Shown piece by piece: positions 21,361 to 33,732 of a DNA stretch of 64,000 bases. The DNA lies in contig NZ_CP114015.1 of NCBI RefSeq assembly GCF_026898095.1, forward strand, positions 2,542,001-2,606,000. The letters are read 5' to 3'. The DNA comes from Arthrobacter sp. ATA002 (GTDB taxonomy: Bacteria > Actinomycetota > Actinomycetes > Actinomycetales > Micrococcaceae). Positions within the stretch are counted from its first letter, which is position 1, and each line of letters starts with the position of its first letter. A program made the translations under genes and the position numbers. The notes under the pieces were generated by a model. That model was not told the DNA's origin. It saw nothing but the letters and a program-made list of their open reading frames with translations, and did not search any database.

Positions 21361-22209
21361 TCAGCGCTGCAGGAGGTACTCTTCCAACCCCACCGCCGGC
21401 TGGCCGGTCAGGTCCTGCACATCGGAGCTGACCTGGGCCATCTGTCCGGAAGCAATGGCGGTGTAGGTGCTGACCCACGCCTCAACCTGCCAGCGCGCCA
21501 CACCGCTCATTTTCCGCGACGCCAGGGCTTCCTCGTAGGTTTCGTTGTGGTACGTCACCGTGGACCCGGTGGCGCGGGTGAGGATGCCGGCAATCTCTGC
21601 CAGGCTCAGCGCCTCGGGACCGGTGAGGTTGTAGACGGCTCCCCGGTGGGCCTGCGGATCGGCGAGAATGCGGGCGGCGGACCGTGCGACGTCGGCCCTT
21701 GCCACAGCTGCCACGCGACCCGAACCGGCAGGGCCGCGCAGCACACCGTCGCGCCCCACGAACGTGGGCAGGACATCCTGGTACAGGCAATCCCGCAGGA
21801 AGGTGTACTCCGCCCCCTTGGATTTGATGTACTCCTCCGTGTCCCAGTGGTCCCGGGCAAGCGTGAAAACCGCAGCCGGTGCCGCGCCCACGAAGGAGGT
21901 GTACACGATGTGCCGTACACCGGCCTCGACCGCCGCATCAACGAAGGTTCGCTGGTCCCGGCTGCGGTAAATGCTCTCTGAGGCAGACACCATGAACAGC
22001 GTGTGCACGCCCTGGAGGGCCGGGACAGAGTGCTCCCGGTCCGAGTAGGACACCGCATAGGAGGGGGTTCCGGTCAGCTCCGGCAGCCGGGCAGTGTGCC
22101 GCGCCAGCAGGCGCTGCCGGATGCCGGCCCCGGCCAGCAGCCGGGCGACCGCCCCGCCGAGGGCGCCGGTGGCGCCGGTGACAGCCACTTCCGGTTGTTC
22201 CTGTGCCAT
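21361..22209 (-). CDS. NAD(P)-dependent NmrA/SDR-like oxidoreductase
   Basis: Atypical short-chain reductase of 282 aa. The Rossmann glycine motif reads VAVTGATGALGGAVARLL (GxxGxxG) at about residues 8-25, followed by SASESIYRSRD and VRHIVYTSFVGAAP. The Tyr-x-x-x-Lys catalytic pair is not evident, as in NmrA-type proteins that sense or bind NAD(P)H or act as quinone reductases (QOR2-like). AAGGAGG lies just upstream of the ATG. It lies 27 bases upstream of nothing coding on this strand except dxs far-end; dxs starts farther right and ends 41 bases before this gene begins, so both run in the same direction and may be read through. Confidence 0.88.
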   Translation of the reverse strand: MAQEQPEVAVTGATGALGGAVARLLAGAGIRQRLLARHTARLPELTGTPSYAVSYSDREHSVPALQGVHTLFMVSASESIYRSRDQRTFVDAAVEAGVRHIVYTSFVGAAPAAVFTLARDHWDTEEYIKSKGAEYTFLRDCLYQDVLPTFVGRDGVLRGPAGSGRVAAVARADVARSAARILADPQAHRGAVYNLTGPEALSLAEIAGILTRATGSTVTYHNETYEEALASRKMSGVARWQVEAWVSTYTAIASGQMAQVSSDVQDLTGQPAVGLEEYLLQR

Positions 22210-22250
22210 GGCGGTTCCTCCTTGCGGTTGCCTCCGCGCCGGGCGGGAGC

Positions 22251-24223
22251 CTACTGGATTTTCGGGATTTGCCCGGTCGGCATTTCCTGTCCGGGCAGGG
22301 GCCGGGCAAAGGGAACCTTGGTGCCGAGGACCTGCGCAACGACGTCGTTGGCCACCTGCCGCGCCGTCAGGCCCACCCGCTCCAGGACTTCGCCCCGGGT
22401 GCCGTGGTCAAGGAACTCCACCGGCAGCCCAACTTCGTTCAGTGCCGTGTCCACTCCGGCTGCCCGCATTTCCTGGCGGATCCGTGATCCTACGCCGCCG
22501 GCGCGCACGCCGTCTTCGATGACAATGACAATGCGGTGCTCCGCCGCCATGCGGATGATCGAACGCGGCACGGGCAGAACCCAGCGCGGATCCACGACCG
22601 TTGAGCTGATGCCCTGGGCACCAAGCCGGTCCGCCACCTGCAGGGCCATTTCGGCCATGGCACCGACACTGACGATCAGCACGTCGTTGGACTTCTCGTC
22701 GGAAGGACGCCGCGCGAGAATGTCCACGCCGTCGGAGGTGCGTTCCAGCGCCTCCACGTCCGGTCCGACTGTTCCCTTGGAGAAGCGCACCACACTGGGG
22801 GCATCATTGATGGCAACGGCTTCGCGCAGTTCCTCCTTGAGCCGGGTGGCGTCGCGCGGCGCGGACAGGTGCAGGCCGGGCACGATCTGCAGCATGGACA
22901 TGTCCCACATGCCGTGGTGGCTTGCACCGTCGGGGCCGGTTACGCCGGCGCGGTCCAGCACGACCGTCACGCCGGCCTTGTGCAGGGCCACGTCCATCAG
23001 CAGCTGGTCAAAGGCACGGTTCAGGAAGGTGGCATAGAGCGCGACGACGGGATGCAGCCCGCCGAATGCCATGCCGGCCGCGGAGGTGAGGGCATGCTGC
23101 TCGGCGATGCCGACGTCGAACACCCGCTCCGGATGCTTTTCGGCGAACCGGTGCAGACCCACGGGAATCAGCATGGCCCCGGTGATTCCGACAATGTCCT
23201 CCCGCTCATCGGCAATGTCCGCGATCTCGGTGGCAAAAACCGAGGTCCAGGACTGTTTGCTGCCCGGTTCCACGGCCTTGCCGGTCTCCGGGTCGATGAC
23301 GCCGACGGCGTGGAACTGGTCTGCCACGTTGGCGCGCGCCGGTGCGTAGCCGCGGCCCTTTTCCGTCATGGCGTGGACCAGCACGGGGCCGTTGTAGTTG
23401 CGTGCCTTCGTCAGTGCACGTTCAACGGCTGCCATGTCGTGGCCGTCAATAGGGCCGATGTACTTCAGTCCCAGGTCTTCGAAGAGCCCCTGGGCGCCCA
23501 CCAGTCCTTGATGCCGCGCTTGGCGGCGTGCAGGCTGTGATAAGTGAAACGGCCCACCGGGCCGCCGTTCTGCAGGCGGCTCTTCCACCAGCCCAGCGTG
23601 TTCTCGTACACCCGGTGGGTGCGCACGGTGTCGAGGGTGGGCCGCATGGACGCCAGGTAGTCGGCAACCCCGCCGATCGTCGGCGCGTAGGAGCGGCCGT
23701 TGTCATTGACCACAATGACAACACGGCGGCGCTGGTCGGCGGCAATGTTGTTCAGCGCTTCCCAGGCCATGCCTCCGGTCAGGGCGCCGTCGCCCACCAT
23801 CACCACGGTGTACCGGTCCCCCTCGCCGGTCAGCTGCCGGGCACGGGAAATACCGTCCGCCCAGGACAGGGAGGACGAGGCGTGCGATGACTCCACGATG
23901 TCGTGCATCGATTCGGCCCGCGACGGGTACCCGGACATCCCGCCCTGCTGCCGGAGCGTGGAGAAATCCTGGCGGCCGGTGAGGATCTTGTGCACGTAGG
24001 ACTGGTGCCCGGTGTCGAAGACAATGCTGTCCCGCGGCGAGTCGAAGACCCGGTGAATCCCCACGGTCAGCTCGACGACACCAAGGTTGGGGCCGAGGTG
24101 GCCGCCGGTCTGGGCAACATTGCTGATGAGGAATGACCGGATTTCACCGGCCAAGCGTTCCAACTGCTCCGTGGAGAGTCTGCTCAGGTCCCGCGGATCA
24201 CGGATGGTTTCCAGAAGTCCCAA
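22251..24223 (-). CDS. dxs: 1-deoxy-D-xylulose-5-phosphate synthase (one frameshift)
   Basis: First enzyme of the non-mevalonate isoprenoid pathway: condenses pyruvate and glyceraldehyde 3-phosphate using thiamine diphosphate. The N-terminal part has [30 protein letters not shown] and the ThDP motif [20 protein letters not shown]. The downstream part has [12 protein letters not shown] and [18 protein letters not shown] (catalytic Glu region). The frame breaks after [13 protein letters not shown] at 23492-23494 (plus strand) needs one more G to give [11 protein letters not shown]. Restored length is about 657 aa, normal. The start TTG at 24223 ([17 protein letters not shown]) is chosen because GGGAGG lies six bases upstream; residues before it are unlike the family. 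An essential gene, so the break is probably sequencing error. Confidence 0.95.
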
Positions 24224-24315
24224 CGGGCGCCTCCCTGCTTCAGGCAACGGCACTGCACACCGTCACAACGGTTTAACTCTAACGCTTGACGGCATGCCCC
24301 CGGTTCCAAATGCGC

Positions 24316-24361
24316 AAGAGCCCCGCCGGCCAAGATGGAAATCTCGGCCGGCGGGGCTCTT
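24316..24361 (-). terminator. Terminator hairpin after acnA
   Basis: A perfect 16-base stem, AAGAGCCCCGCCGGCC (24316-24331) with its complement at 24346-24361, and a 14-base loop, lies 41 bases past the aconitase stop and upstream of dxs. Short T-runs follow on each strand, so it insulates acnA from dxs. Confidence 0.8.
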
Positions 24362-24402
24362 CACGTCAAAGGCTCCGGAATCGGTCCTTTGGACGGCGAC
24401 TG

Positions 24403-27227
<2,825 letters not shown>

Positions 27228-27504
27228 AATAGGACTCCTCTCGCCACCGTTTTATCTTTGTCCAGCGGTCCGCGGCATGCCAGTTAGGACTCCCTAACCG
27301 ACCGCCACGGGGGACGGCGGGGAAAATGGTGGACTATTTTCGCTGCCGGGAAACCCCCTGCCGAACGAAAAACTTTCCCCGCCGCAAAGCAGGCGAAGTC
27401 TCCCCAACACGGCGCGGATCTGCACAACTGCTCTTATACTATCCGCTACACGCGCCTGTGACCTTGGAGGCGTGCCCGGGAGTCGCCGCCGGACACGCCC
27501 GCCG

Positions 27505-28829
27505 TTACCCGGCCGGCTGGTCCGCGCGGGTCAGGACCGCGAAGGATTCCATGTGGTGGGTGTGCGGGTACAGGTCGAAGACCCGCAGGGAGTCCAGCGT
27601 CCAGCCCAGGTCCTGGAAATAGGACACGTCGCGGGCGAAGGAGGCCGGGTCGCAGGAAACATAGCCGACGGCGCGGGGCGCGGCGGCGTTGATCCGCCGG
27701 ACAACGTCCTTACCGGCGCCGACGCGCGGCGGATCCAGCAGGACGACGTCGAGCCGGCCCTCGTAGGCGGCCAGGGCCTTGTCCACTTTCCCCTGCAGGA
27801 TTTCCACGTGCGGTGCGGCGAAGAGGTTCTTCCGGGCATCCCGGCTCGCTCCCGGGGAAGCCTCGACCGACAGCACGCGGCCGGACTCTCCGGCGGCGTC
27901 GGCCAGCGGTGCGGTAAACAGGCCCGCCCCGGCGTACAGGTCCGCGATCTGCTCCCCCGGCTGGATCTGCAGTCCGTCGAGCACTGCTTCAACCAGGGTG
28001 CGCGGCGCGCTGCGGTGAATCTGCCAGAACCCGGCTCCGGTGACCCGGTAGTCGTGGCCGGCTGCGCTTTCGGAAACCCAGGTCCGTCCGCGCAGGCGGG
28101 TCAGGGTGGAGGATTCCGGGTCCCAGGAGGCAATGGAAATGCCTGCGGGCAGGGCGGAGGCGATGCGTCCGAGCGCCTTGGGGTGGGCGCCGGCAGCGGG
28201 AATCAGCAGCACCAGGGGCGCGCCGGTGGCCGGCACGGCCACCTCAACCCGGAAACGCCGCTGAAATCGATGTCCCAGAGCTGCAGGCCGTTGACGGCTT
28301 CCACTGCCAGCGGCATGCGCTGGACCGGGATCAGCTCCTCCGAGCGGTGCGCGTGCATGGCAAGCCGTCCGCCCGGAGCCACCGAAAAGCTGGCGCGGGT
28401 TCGCCAGTGCAGGCCGTCGGCGCGCTCGTCGGCTGCGGGTTCGACGGTGACCGGGCGGTCCACTGAGGCCAGCCGGTTCAGCTGCTCGGCAAAGATCTGC
28501 GCCTTGAGTTCACGCTGCACTGACAGCTCAATGTGGCCAAACTCGGCGCCGCCCACCGGAAGCCGGCCGCGGGAGGCGGCACGCAGCGCATCGGCCTCAG
28601 CCCAGAAATGCTCCACCCGGCCCGGAGCCGGTTCCAGCACCTCGGTGACGTCGGCACGCCAGAACTTGGCGCCGTCGGCGGCGTCGGTGAGCCGCGCGCG
28701 GACGCGTTCGCCCGGCAGGGCATGGCGAACGAAGACCACACGCCCTTCGTGGCGGGCCACAAAATGGCCGCCGTGCGCGGGTGCACCGATGGTCAGTTCA
28801 ATCTCGGATGCGGTGGTGTCGGTCGTCAT
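27505..28829 (-). CDS. TRAM-domain class I SAM-dependent RNA methyltransferase (one frameshift)
   Basis: TrmA/RlmD-type RNA (uracil-5)-methyltransferase, about 441 aa when restored. Residues about 8-65 form a TRAM/OB domain (APAHGGHFVARHEGRVVFVRH). The C-terminal Rossmann domain has QIADLYAGAGLFTAPLADAA, DVVLLDPPRVGAGKDVV and the catalytic Cys in AVGYVSCDPASFARDV. The frame breaks after DIDFSGVSG: CCC at 28258-28260 (plus strand) needs one more C, giving VEVAVPATGAPLVLL. The exact target uridine, tRNA or rRNA, cannot be told. In many actinobacteria this gene sits beside the trkA pair and dxs, as here; it diverges from trkA. Confidence 0.9.
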
Positions 28830-28967
28830 AGTGCCGGATACTTCCTGATGGAGCCTAAAAGACCATCACATCATGCCCAGGCCCCGGTGCATATTCGCGC
28901 GGCCGGCGGGGTCTATGCTGGCGCTTTGGCTTTTTTTCGTTATCAATGAGCAGAACCGAGGTAGCAG

Positions 28968-29641
28968 GTGGCCCACTACGTCATCATGGGGTGTGGACGC
29001 GTTGGCGTGTCCCTGGCCCACACGCTGGACAATGCCGGGCACACGGTGGCCGTCATTGACCAGGACGAGAGGGCCTTCCGGCGCCTGCGCTCCACCTTCA
29101 GCGGCCTCCGGGTCACCGGCGTCGGCTTTGACCGGGGCACCCTGTCGGAAGCCGGAATCGAGGATGCGTACGCTTTCGCCGCGGTCTCCTCAGGTGATAA
29201 TTCCAACATCCTGGCGACCCGTGTAGCCCGCGAGACCTTTCATGTCCCGCACGTCGTGGCGCGGATCTACGATCCCGGGCGGGCCGAAATCTACCAGCGG
29301 CTCGGAATTCCCACGGTGGCTGCCGTCCGCTGGAGCGCGGACCAGGTGCTGCGTCGCATCCTCCCGGAGCAGAGCATCAACGGGGATTTCCGCGAGTCCT
29401 CCGGCCGGCTCATCCTGGGCGAGCTGTCGCTCCATGAAGGCTGGCTGGGAAGCACACTGAGCTCGATTGAACAGGCGGCCCGGGTTCGCATCGCCTATGT
29501 CACCCGCTTCGGCGAGGGGACGCTCCCCGCCCGGACACCAGTTACCAGCAGGGAGATGTCCTGCACGCCATGATGAACGTGGACCGCACCAGCGAGATCA
29601 GCCGCATCCTCTCCGCTGCGCCGGTAAGGGAGAACCAGTGA
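28968..29641 (+). CDS. TrkA-family K+ uptake regulator, first of pair (one frameshift)
   Basis: Cytosolic RCK protein that gates a Trk/Ktr potassium channel. The Rossmann motif reads HYVIMGCGRVGVSLAHTL with VAVIDQDERAF supplying the acidic end of strand 2, so NAD(H) or nucleotide binding is expected. The RCK-C part includes GRLILGELSLHEGWLG. Near the end, the CCC run at 29530-29532 should be CCCC; this changes a false C-terminus into PDTSYQQGDVLHAMMNVDRT and ends at the TGA at 29639-29641. Restored length 224 aa. The GTG start has GAGG upstream. The stop overlaps the GTG of the second TrkA gene by 4 bases. The pair corresponds to mycobacterial CeoB/CeoC. No channel gene lies in the window. 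Confidence 0.9.
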
Positions 29642-30303
29642 AAGTCGTCATAGCCGGAGCCGGCAGCGTCGGATCATCCATTGCCAAGGAACTGCTCTCG
29701 CACCACCATGAGGTGCTGCTCATCGATGAGAAGCCCGAGGTTGAAGGGCGGAGCGAGTTGGTGAATGCGCAGTGGCTGATCGGCGATGCCTGCGAGCTGA
29801 CCACCTTGAAGGACGCCAATCTGGACGAGGCCGACGTCGTGGTCTCAGCCACCGGTGACGACAAGGTCAACCTGGTGGTCTCGCTGCTGGCCAAGAGCGA
29901 GTTCGGCGTGGCCCGCACCGTGGGCCGGGTCAACAACCCGAAGAACGACTGGATGTTCGACGACTCCTGGGGAGTGGACGTCGCCGTCAGCACGCCGCGG
30001 CTGATGACGGCCCTCGTGGAGGAAGCGGTGGAAGTGGGTGACCTGGTGCGGCTGCTGACCCTGCAGGGCGGAGTCGCCTCCATGGTGGAGTTCACCGTGC
30101 CGCTGGATTCACCGCTCACGGGCAGGACCATCGGCTCCATCGACTGGCCGGCCGACACCACGGTGACCGCCATCCTGCGCGACGACGCTCCGATCACTCC
30201 CAGCAGCGACGACGTGATCGAGCCCGGAGACGAGCTGTTCTTCATCTGCACCATTGCGGCCGAGGATGACCTGCGCACCGTGCTGCTGCCCGGGGCACCC
30301 TAG
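29638..30303 (+). CDS. TrkA-family K+ uptake regulator, second of pair
   Basis: Partner RCK protein of 221 aa. It starts MKVVIAGAGSVGSSIAKEL from a GTG with GGGAG seven bases upstream; the GxGxxG nucleotide loop is intact and the second strand ends LLIDEKPEV. The C-terminal RCK-C domain covers about residues 140-220 (SMVEFTVPLDSPLTGRTIGS, ITPSSDDVIEPGDELFFIC). Translation is coupled to the first gene. With it, a hetero-octameric ring on a Trk-type channel is likely. Convergent with DUF3159; only 56 bases separate the stops. Confidence 0.93.
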   Translation: MKVVIAGAGSVGSSIAKELLSHHHEVLLIDEKPEVEGRSELVNAQWLIGDACELTTLKDANLDEADVVVSATGDDKVNLVVSLLAKSEFGVARTVGRVNNPKNDWMFDDSWGVDVAVSTPRLMTALVEEAVEVGDLVRLLTLQGGVASMVEFTVPLDSPLTGRTIGSIDWPADTTVTAILRDDAPITPSSDDVIEPGDELFFICTIAAEDDLRTVLLPGAP

Positions 30304-30359
30304 CCGGATTTCCCGGCCCGGCATCCCGTCCCGCGCGCGCCCGGGCGGCCTCCGGGCAG

Positions 30360-31118
30360 TTAGCCGCGCGGTTGGCCCGGGGTGTCCAGGGCGCCCTGCG
30401 GCCGCGAAACCATCCAGGCCAGCCACAGCCCCAGCGCATACAGCGGAACCCCCATGGCCAGGCGCATAGTGCCCAGCGCGGCGACATTGTCCGCCAGGTA
30501 CAGCGGCAGCTGCACGCCCAGGCGCAGGGCAAACACGGCGGCGATAATCCACGTTGCCACCGAGTACGCCCGGATCCGTTTCCGGTCCGCATGCCAGTCC
30601 AGGTTTTCGCCCCGGATGAAACCGAACAGGAGCCCGGCGACCGGCCAGCGGACAATGATGGAAACAATGAACGCCAGAATGTAGCCGGCGTTAAGGAAAA
30701 AACCGGGCAGGAAAAACTCGGTGCCGCTTCCGCTGCGCAGCGCCACGACCGCACAGATGACGACGCCGAGGACCCCGGTGAGGGACTGCATCAGGGGACG
30801 CTTCTGGACCAGGTTGGCCACGGAGAACACGGCGGCCGAGGCCACGGCGGCGCCCAGTGAGACGTACAGTCCGGACGTCAGCGTGAAAATCAGGGTGAAC
30901 AGCAGCCCCGGCACGATGGCTTCCGCGAGTCCGCGCACTCCGCCAACGGACTTCAGGACGTCGATTTGTCCGTCGTCTCCGCGCTCGACTCCGGCCTTGG
31001 CCGCGTAGGCACCGGCAACGTCGCCGAAGGTGGGCTGCTCGCCGGCCGGCGGGTTTCCGGCCGCAGGATCTGCCGCCTGCCGGGATTCGGGCAGCTCGCT
31101 GCCGGGTCGCTCAGTCAT
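30360..31118 (-). CDS. DUF3159 integral membrane protein
   Basis: Protein of 252 aa with a hydrophilic Pro/Ala-rich N-terminus (about 1-50), then several hydrophobic segments beginning IVPGLLFTLIFTLTSGLYVSL. The conserved DUF3159 pattern is visible as VGGVRGLAEAIVPGLLF and RPLMQSLTG, and RGENLDWHADRKRIRAY lies between membrane segments. Function unknown; the family is restricted to actinobacteria and always, as far as I recall, near dut/DUF3710/trkA. Its ATG overlaps the stop of the OB-fold gene by 4 bases, and it is the last gene of the dut-DUF3710-OB-DUF3159 operon. Confidence 0.9.
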   Translation of the reverse strand: MTERPGSELPESRQAADPAAGNPPAGEQPTFGDVAGAYAAKAGVERGDDGQIDVLKSVGGVRGLAEAIVPGLLFTLIFTLTSGLYVSLGAAVASAAVFSVANLVQKRPLMQSLTGVLGVVICAVVALRSGSGTEFFLPGFFLNAGYILAFIVSIIVRWPVAGLLFGFIRGENLDWHADRKRIRAYSVATWIIAAVFALRLGVQLPLYLADNVAALGTMRLAMGVPLYALGLWLAWMVSRPQGALDTPGQPRG

Positions 31119-31474
31119 GTTTCGTTCTCCGGACGTCCGATAATTTCGTAGCGTGGATTGTAGATCGTGGGGTAGCTGTCCACTGTACTGACCATGCCTT
31201 CAAAGGCGAGCCGGGTGCCGGCAACCACTCCGGGGACGCGGCGCTGACCCACCCACACGAGCCGGACACGGGCCTGCGGATTCCGTGCCGGCGTATCGCG
31301 GTATGCGGCATCAACGTCCTGCACCATGGCGCTGAACCGCGGCGGCTCCGTTGCCGGGACCACGGTGATGGACTGCACGTAGCCGCCGCTGTGCACGCGG
31401 CCGCGCGCGGGCAGGGAACTGACGGGGACGGGATTGTCCCGGTTGGCCGGAGTTGCCGGCCGCTGTGGCGGCAT
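31115..31474 (-). CDS. OB-fold nucleic-acid-binding domain protein
   Basis: Protein of 119 aa. A disordered Pro-rich N-terminus (about 1-25) precedes a single five-stranded OB-type domain: GRVHSGGYVQSITVVPATEP, RFSAMVQDVD, RVRLVWVGQRRVPGVVAGTRL, FEGMVSTVDSYPTIYNPRYEI. This matches the small actinobacterial OB-fold proteins encoded between DUF3710 and DUF3159; nucleic-acid binding is inferred from the fold and not shown. It starts only 3 bases after the DUF3710 stop and overlaps the DUF3159 start, so the three are certainly co-translated. Confidence 0.87.
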   Translation of the reverse strand: MPPQRPATPANRDNPVPVSSLPARGRVHSGGYVQSITVVPATEPPRFSAMVQDVDAAYRDTPARNPQARVRLVWVGQRRVPGVVAGTRLAFEGMVSTVDSYPTIYNPRYEIIGRPENET

Positions 31475-31477
31475 GGA

Positions 31478-32218
31478 CTAGCCGATGGTCGTAATCTCGG
31501 GTCCGCGCTCCGGCGGAGCAGGCTTGGCCGCCTGGGCGGAAGGCCGGGGCAGCGGCGATGCGTCACGCGGGAGACGCAGCTGCAGCAGGTCGCGCGGCGG
31601 CAGCGGCTGCTCGCCCCGGACCACCACAACATTCCGGAAAACCTCTTCCAGCGGACCGGCCGCCGCGGGATCCAGGGCCGCCGGGCCGCCGAACACTCCG
31701 CGGAGGAACCAGCGCGGACCGTCCACGCCAACAAAGCGGGCCACGCGGTAACCCTTGGAACCGTCCTGCGCCTGGGCGGGGACCTTCGCCAGCAGTTCGG
31801 TTCCGAAGACGCCTTCAAGCTCGTCAACGGTCCCGCCCTGCGAACCCACCGACTTGCCGATCTGGTTTCGGATGTCGTCCCACAGGGTTTCCGACCGCGG
31901 CGCGGCGAAGGCCTGCAGCTGCAGGCTCGAACCGTTCAGGTCCAGTGTCACTGCCACTACCCGCTGGGTCTTCTCTTCCACCTCAAGGCGCAGCTGCAGC
32001 CCCTCGGCCGCAGCGATGCGCAGGGCACCCAGGTCAACGTAGCCCTCTTCGGACGGCTTGTCCGCCGCGTCCCACGGGCCGGACGAAGGCGCGGTGCTGC
32101 CGCCGCCGGCCGGCGTATCCACGCCGGAATCCGCAGCCGGCTGTTCGTCGCCGTCCTGCACCTTCCCGTCCGGCTCGTGCTTGTCCTGCTTGTTCTTCCT
32201 CAGTCGCCCAAATGCCAT
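31478..32218 (-). CDS. DUF3710 family protein
   Basis: Protein of 246 aa, starting MAFGRLRKNKQ. Residues about 10-55 are charged and low-complexity; the DUF3710 domain follows: GYVDLGALRIAAAEGLQLRLEVEE, LQLQAFAAPRSETLWDDIRNQI, GVDGPRWFLRGVFGGPAAL, EEVFRNVVVVRGEQPLPPRDLL. The fold and function are unknown; the family is an actinobacterial signature. The start at 32218 is used, as it has GAGG at ribosome-binding distance and family members begin this way; the frame is open 7 codons farther. It sits 59 bases downstream of dut in the same direction. Confidence 0.9.
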   Translation of the reverse strand: MAFGRLRKNKQDKHEPDGKVQDGDEQPAADSGVDTPAGGGSTAPSSGPWDAADKPSEEGYVDLGALRIAAAEGLQLRLEVEEKTQRVVAVTLDLNGSSLQLQAFAAPRSETLWDDIRNQIGKSVGSQGGTVDELEGVFGTELLAKVPAQAQDGSKGYRVARFVGVDGPRWFLRGVFGGPAALDPAAAGPLEEVFRNVVVVRGEQPLPPRDLLQLRLPRDASPLPRPSAQAAKPAPPERGPEITTIG

Positions 32219-32277
32219 GACCGGGTTCCTCTCTCTCATAGGGAGGGCCGCACGCTGCTGCCCCCCGGACAGCCGCT

Positions 32278-32727
32278 CTAGGCAGGCAGTGCAGTAAAAC
32301 CGCCAGTGGACCCGAAACCGCCGGTGCCCCGGGCGGAGCCGGACAGTTCCTCCACGAGTTCAAATGCCGCAGTCTCCACCCGCTGGATCACCATCTGGGC
32401 AATCCTGTCACCCCGGACAAGACTGATCGGCCGGGACTTGTCGGTGTTGAGCAGCGTAACGCTGATTTCGCCGCGGTACCCCGCGTCGACGGTGCCCGGG
32501 GCGTTAACCACGGTTAGGCCGTGCTTGGTGGCCAGGCCGGAGCGGGGATGAATAAACGCCGCATAACCAAAAGGAAGTGCCAGCGCGACGCCGGTGGGAA
32601 CGAGCATTCGTTCCCCGGGTTCCAGGACAACATCGATCCGGGTTCGAAGGTCGGCACCTGCGTCACCGGGATGCGCGTACGACGGCGGTTCCAGTTCGTC
32701 GTCGAGCATTTTCAGCTGCACGGTCAT
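32278..32727 (-). CDS. dut: dUTP diphosphatase
   Basis: Trimeric dUTPase that hydrolyses dUTP to dUMP and pyrophosphate, keeping uracil out of DNA and feeding thymidylate synthesis. All five motifs are seen: HPGDAGADL (1), HPRSGLATKHG (2), GTVDAGYRGEISVTL (3, catalytic Asp and Tyr), RGDRIAQMVIQ (4) and the flexible C-terminal arm RGTGGFGSTGG (5). Length 149 aa from the ATG at 32727, normal for the family; a farther ATG in frame adds seven residues. It is the first gene of the four-gene dut-DUF3710-OB-DUF3159 run and is divergent from the DUF3093 gene. Confidence 0.96.
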   Translation of the reverse strand: MTVQLKMLDDELEPPSYAHPGDAGADLRTRIDVVLEPGERMLVPTGVALALPFGYAAFIHPRSGLATKHGLTVVNAPGTVDAGYRGEISVTLLNTDKSRPISLVRGDRIAQMVIQRVETAAFELVEELSGSARGTGGFGSTGGFTALPA

Positions 32728-32944
32728 GGTGGGGCCTGGTTCAAGCACCGGTATCTCCGACTTCCCTCGAGTGTTCCTTTTCGCCTCCCGCTCGGGGCCG
32801 CGTGGGCGTTCCCGGAAGCTTCCCGGGAATACCGCACCTCACTTTAGCGCGTTTTCCTGACGCTTCTCCGTGCGCCCTGCGGCCGCATTTGGCCGGCCGC
32901 TCCCCCAAGATGAAATACCGGCGCAAAGGTGCCAAGCTAAAGAC

Positions 32945-33409
32945 ATGTCATCCCCCTCTGCCCAGACCTCCCCCGAGACCGTACTGTACTCCGAGCGGCT
33001 CCTGCCTTCGTTTGGAATCTGGGCGCTTGTCCTCTTCGCCTCATGCTCATCCATTTTCGTTTTCCTGCCGATCAGCCTGCAGGCCGGCATCATCGCTGCC
33101 GTCGTCGTGGCCATCATCATCACGGCCCTGCTGCTGCTCAACACTCCGGTCATCCGGGTTACGCCCGACACGCTGCAGGTGGGGCGGGCACAAATTGAAC
33201 GGCGCTTCGTCGGTTCCGTGGAGGGCTTCCGCGGGGATGACGCGACGTTCCAGCGCGGCCGCGGCCTGAACGGAACCGCTTTCATGTGCTTCCGCGGCTG
33301 GATCTCCCCCGTGGTCCGGATCGAAATCACCGATCCCGCCGACCGGACGCCGTACTGGCTCACCTCCACGCGCCGGCCGGAAGAGCTGGTCCGCGCGCTC
33401 AGCAGCTAG
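32945..33409 (+). CDS. DUF3093 membrane protein
   Basis: Protein of 154 aa with two hydrophobic helices (LPSFGIWALVLFASCSSIFVF and AGIIAAVVVAIIITALLLL), then a cytosolic domain with VTPDTLQVGRAQIERRFVG and the highly conserved end GTAFMCFRGWISPVVRIEI and STRRPEELVRAL. This is the DUF3093 pattern, an actinobacterial family of unknown role that regularly sits divergent from dut. The start MSSPSAQTS at 32945 is used; the open frame to 32870 is unlike the family. No good ribosome-binding site is visible, so the mRNA may be leaderless or have a short leader. Confidence 0.88.
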   Translation: MSSPSAQTSPETVLYSERLLPSFGIWALVLFASCSSIFVFLPISLQAGIIAAVVVAIIITALLLLNTPVIRVTPDTLQVGRAQIERRFVGSVEGFRGDDATFQRGRGLNGTAFMCFRGWISPVVRIEITDPADRTPYWLTSTRRPEELVRALSS

Positions 33410-33429
33410 GCTTCCCCGGCACCGGCACC

Positions 33430-33732
33430 TCAGCCTTCGCAGTCTGTGCAGAAAATGAGGCCGTCTTTTTCCAGTGCTATCTGGGAGCGGTGCCGGACCA
33501 GGAAGCATGATGCACAGGTGAACTCGTCAGCCTGCGGCGGCAGGACCCGCACCAGCAGCTCCTCGCCGGAAAGGTCGGCACCCGGAAGTTCGAAGCTGTC
33601 CGCGGTCTCGGTTTCGTCTTCATCCACGACCGCCGACTGGGTGCCGGCAGTGCGCCGGGTCTTCAATTCTTCCAGTGATTCCTCACTGATGTCCTCGTCG
33701 GTCTTACGCGGCGCATCATAGTCAGTCGCCAT
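33430..33732 (-). CDS. DUF4193 small acidic zinc-ribbon protein
   Basis: Protein of 100 aa beginning MATDYDAPRKTDED. A long acidic, probably unfolded half (about 1-60) is followed by a two-CxxC zinc ribbon: EFTCASCFLVRHRSQIA and GLIFCTDCEG at the C-terminus. This is the DUF4193 signature, found throughout actinobacteria near dut and sigA. Function unknown; the fold suggests RNA polymerase or ribosome contact, but that is speculation. GAGGG precedes the ATG; the frame is open six more codons upstream. It converges with DUF3093 (20 bases between stops). Confidence 0.92.
   Translation of the reverse strand: MATDYDAPRKTDEDISEESLEELKTRRTAGTQSAVVDEDETETADSFELPGADLSGEELLVRVLPPQADEFTCASCFLVRHRSQIALEKDGLIFCTDCEG

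Noticed and set aside
22251..24223. Split two-gene dxs
   Set aside because: The two frames overlap, neither half has its own start signal at the join, and one added G fuses them into a normal-length enzyme.
27228..27504. Riboswitch or iron-responsive leader before acnA
   Set aside because: No aptamer consensus or paired structure could be found by eye; only a possible promoter.
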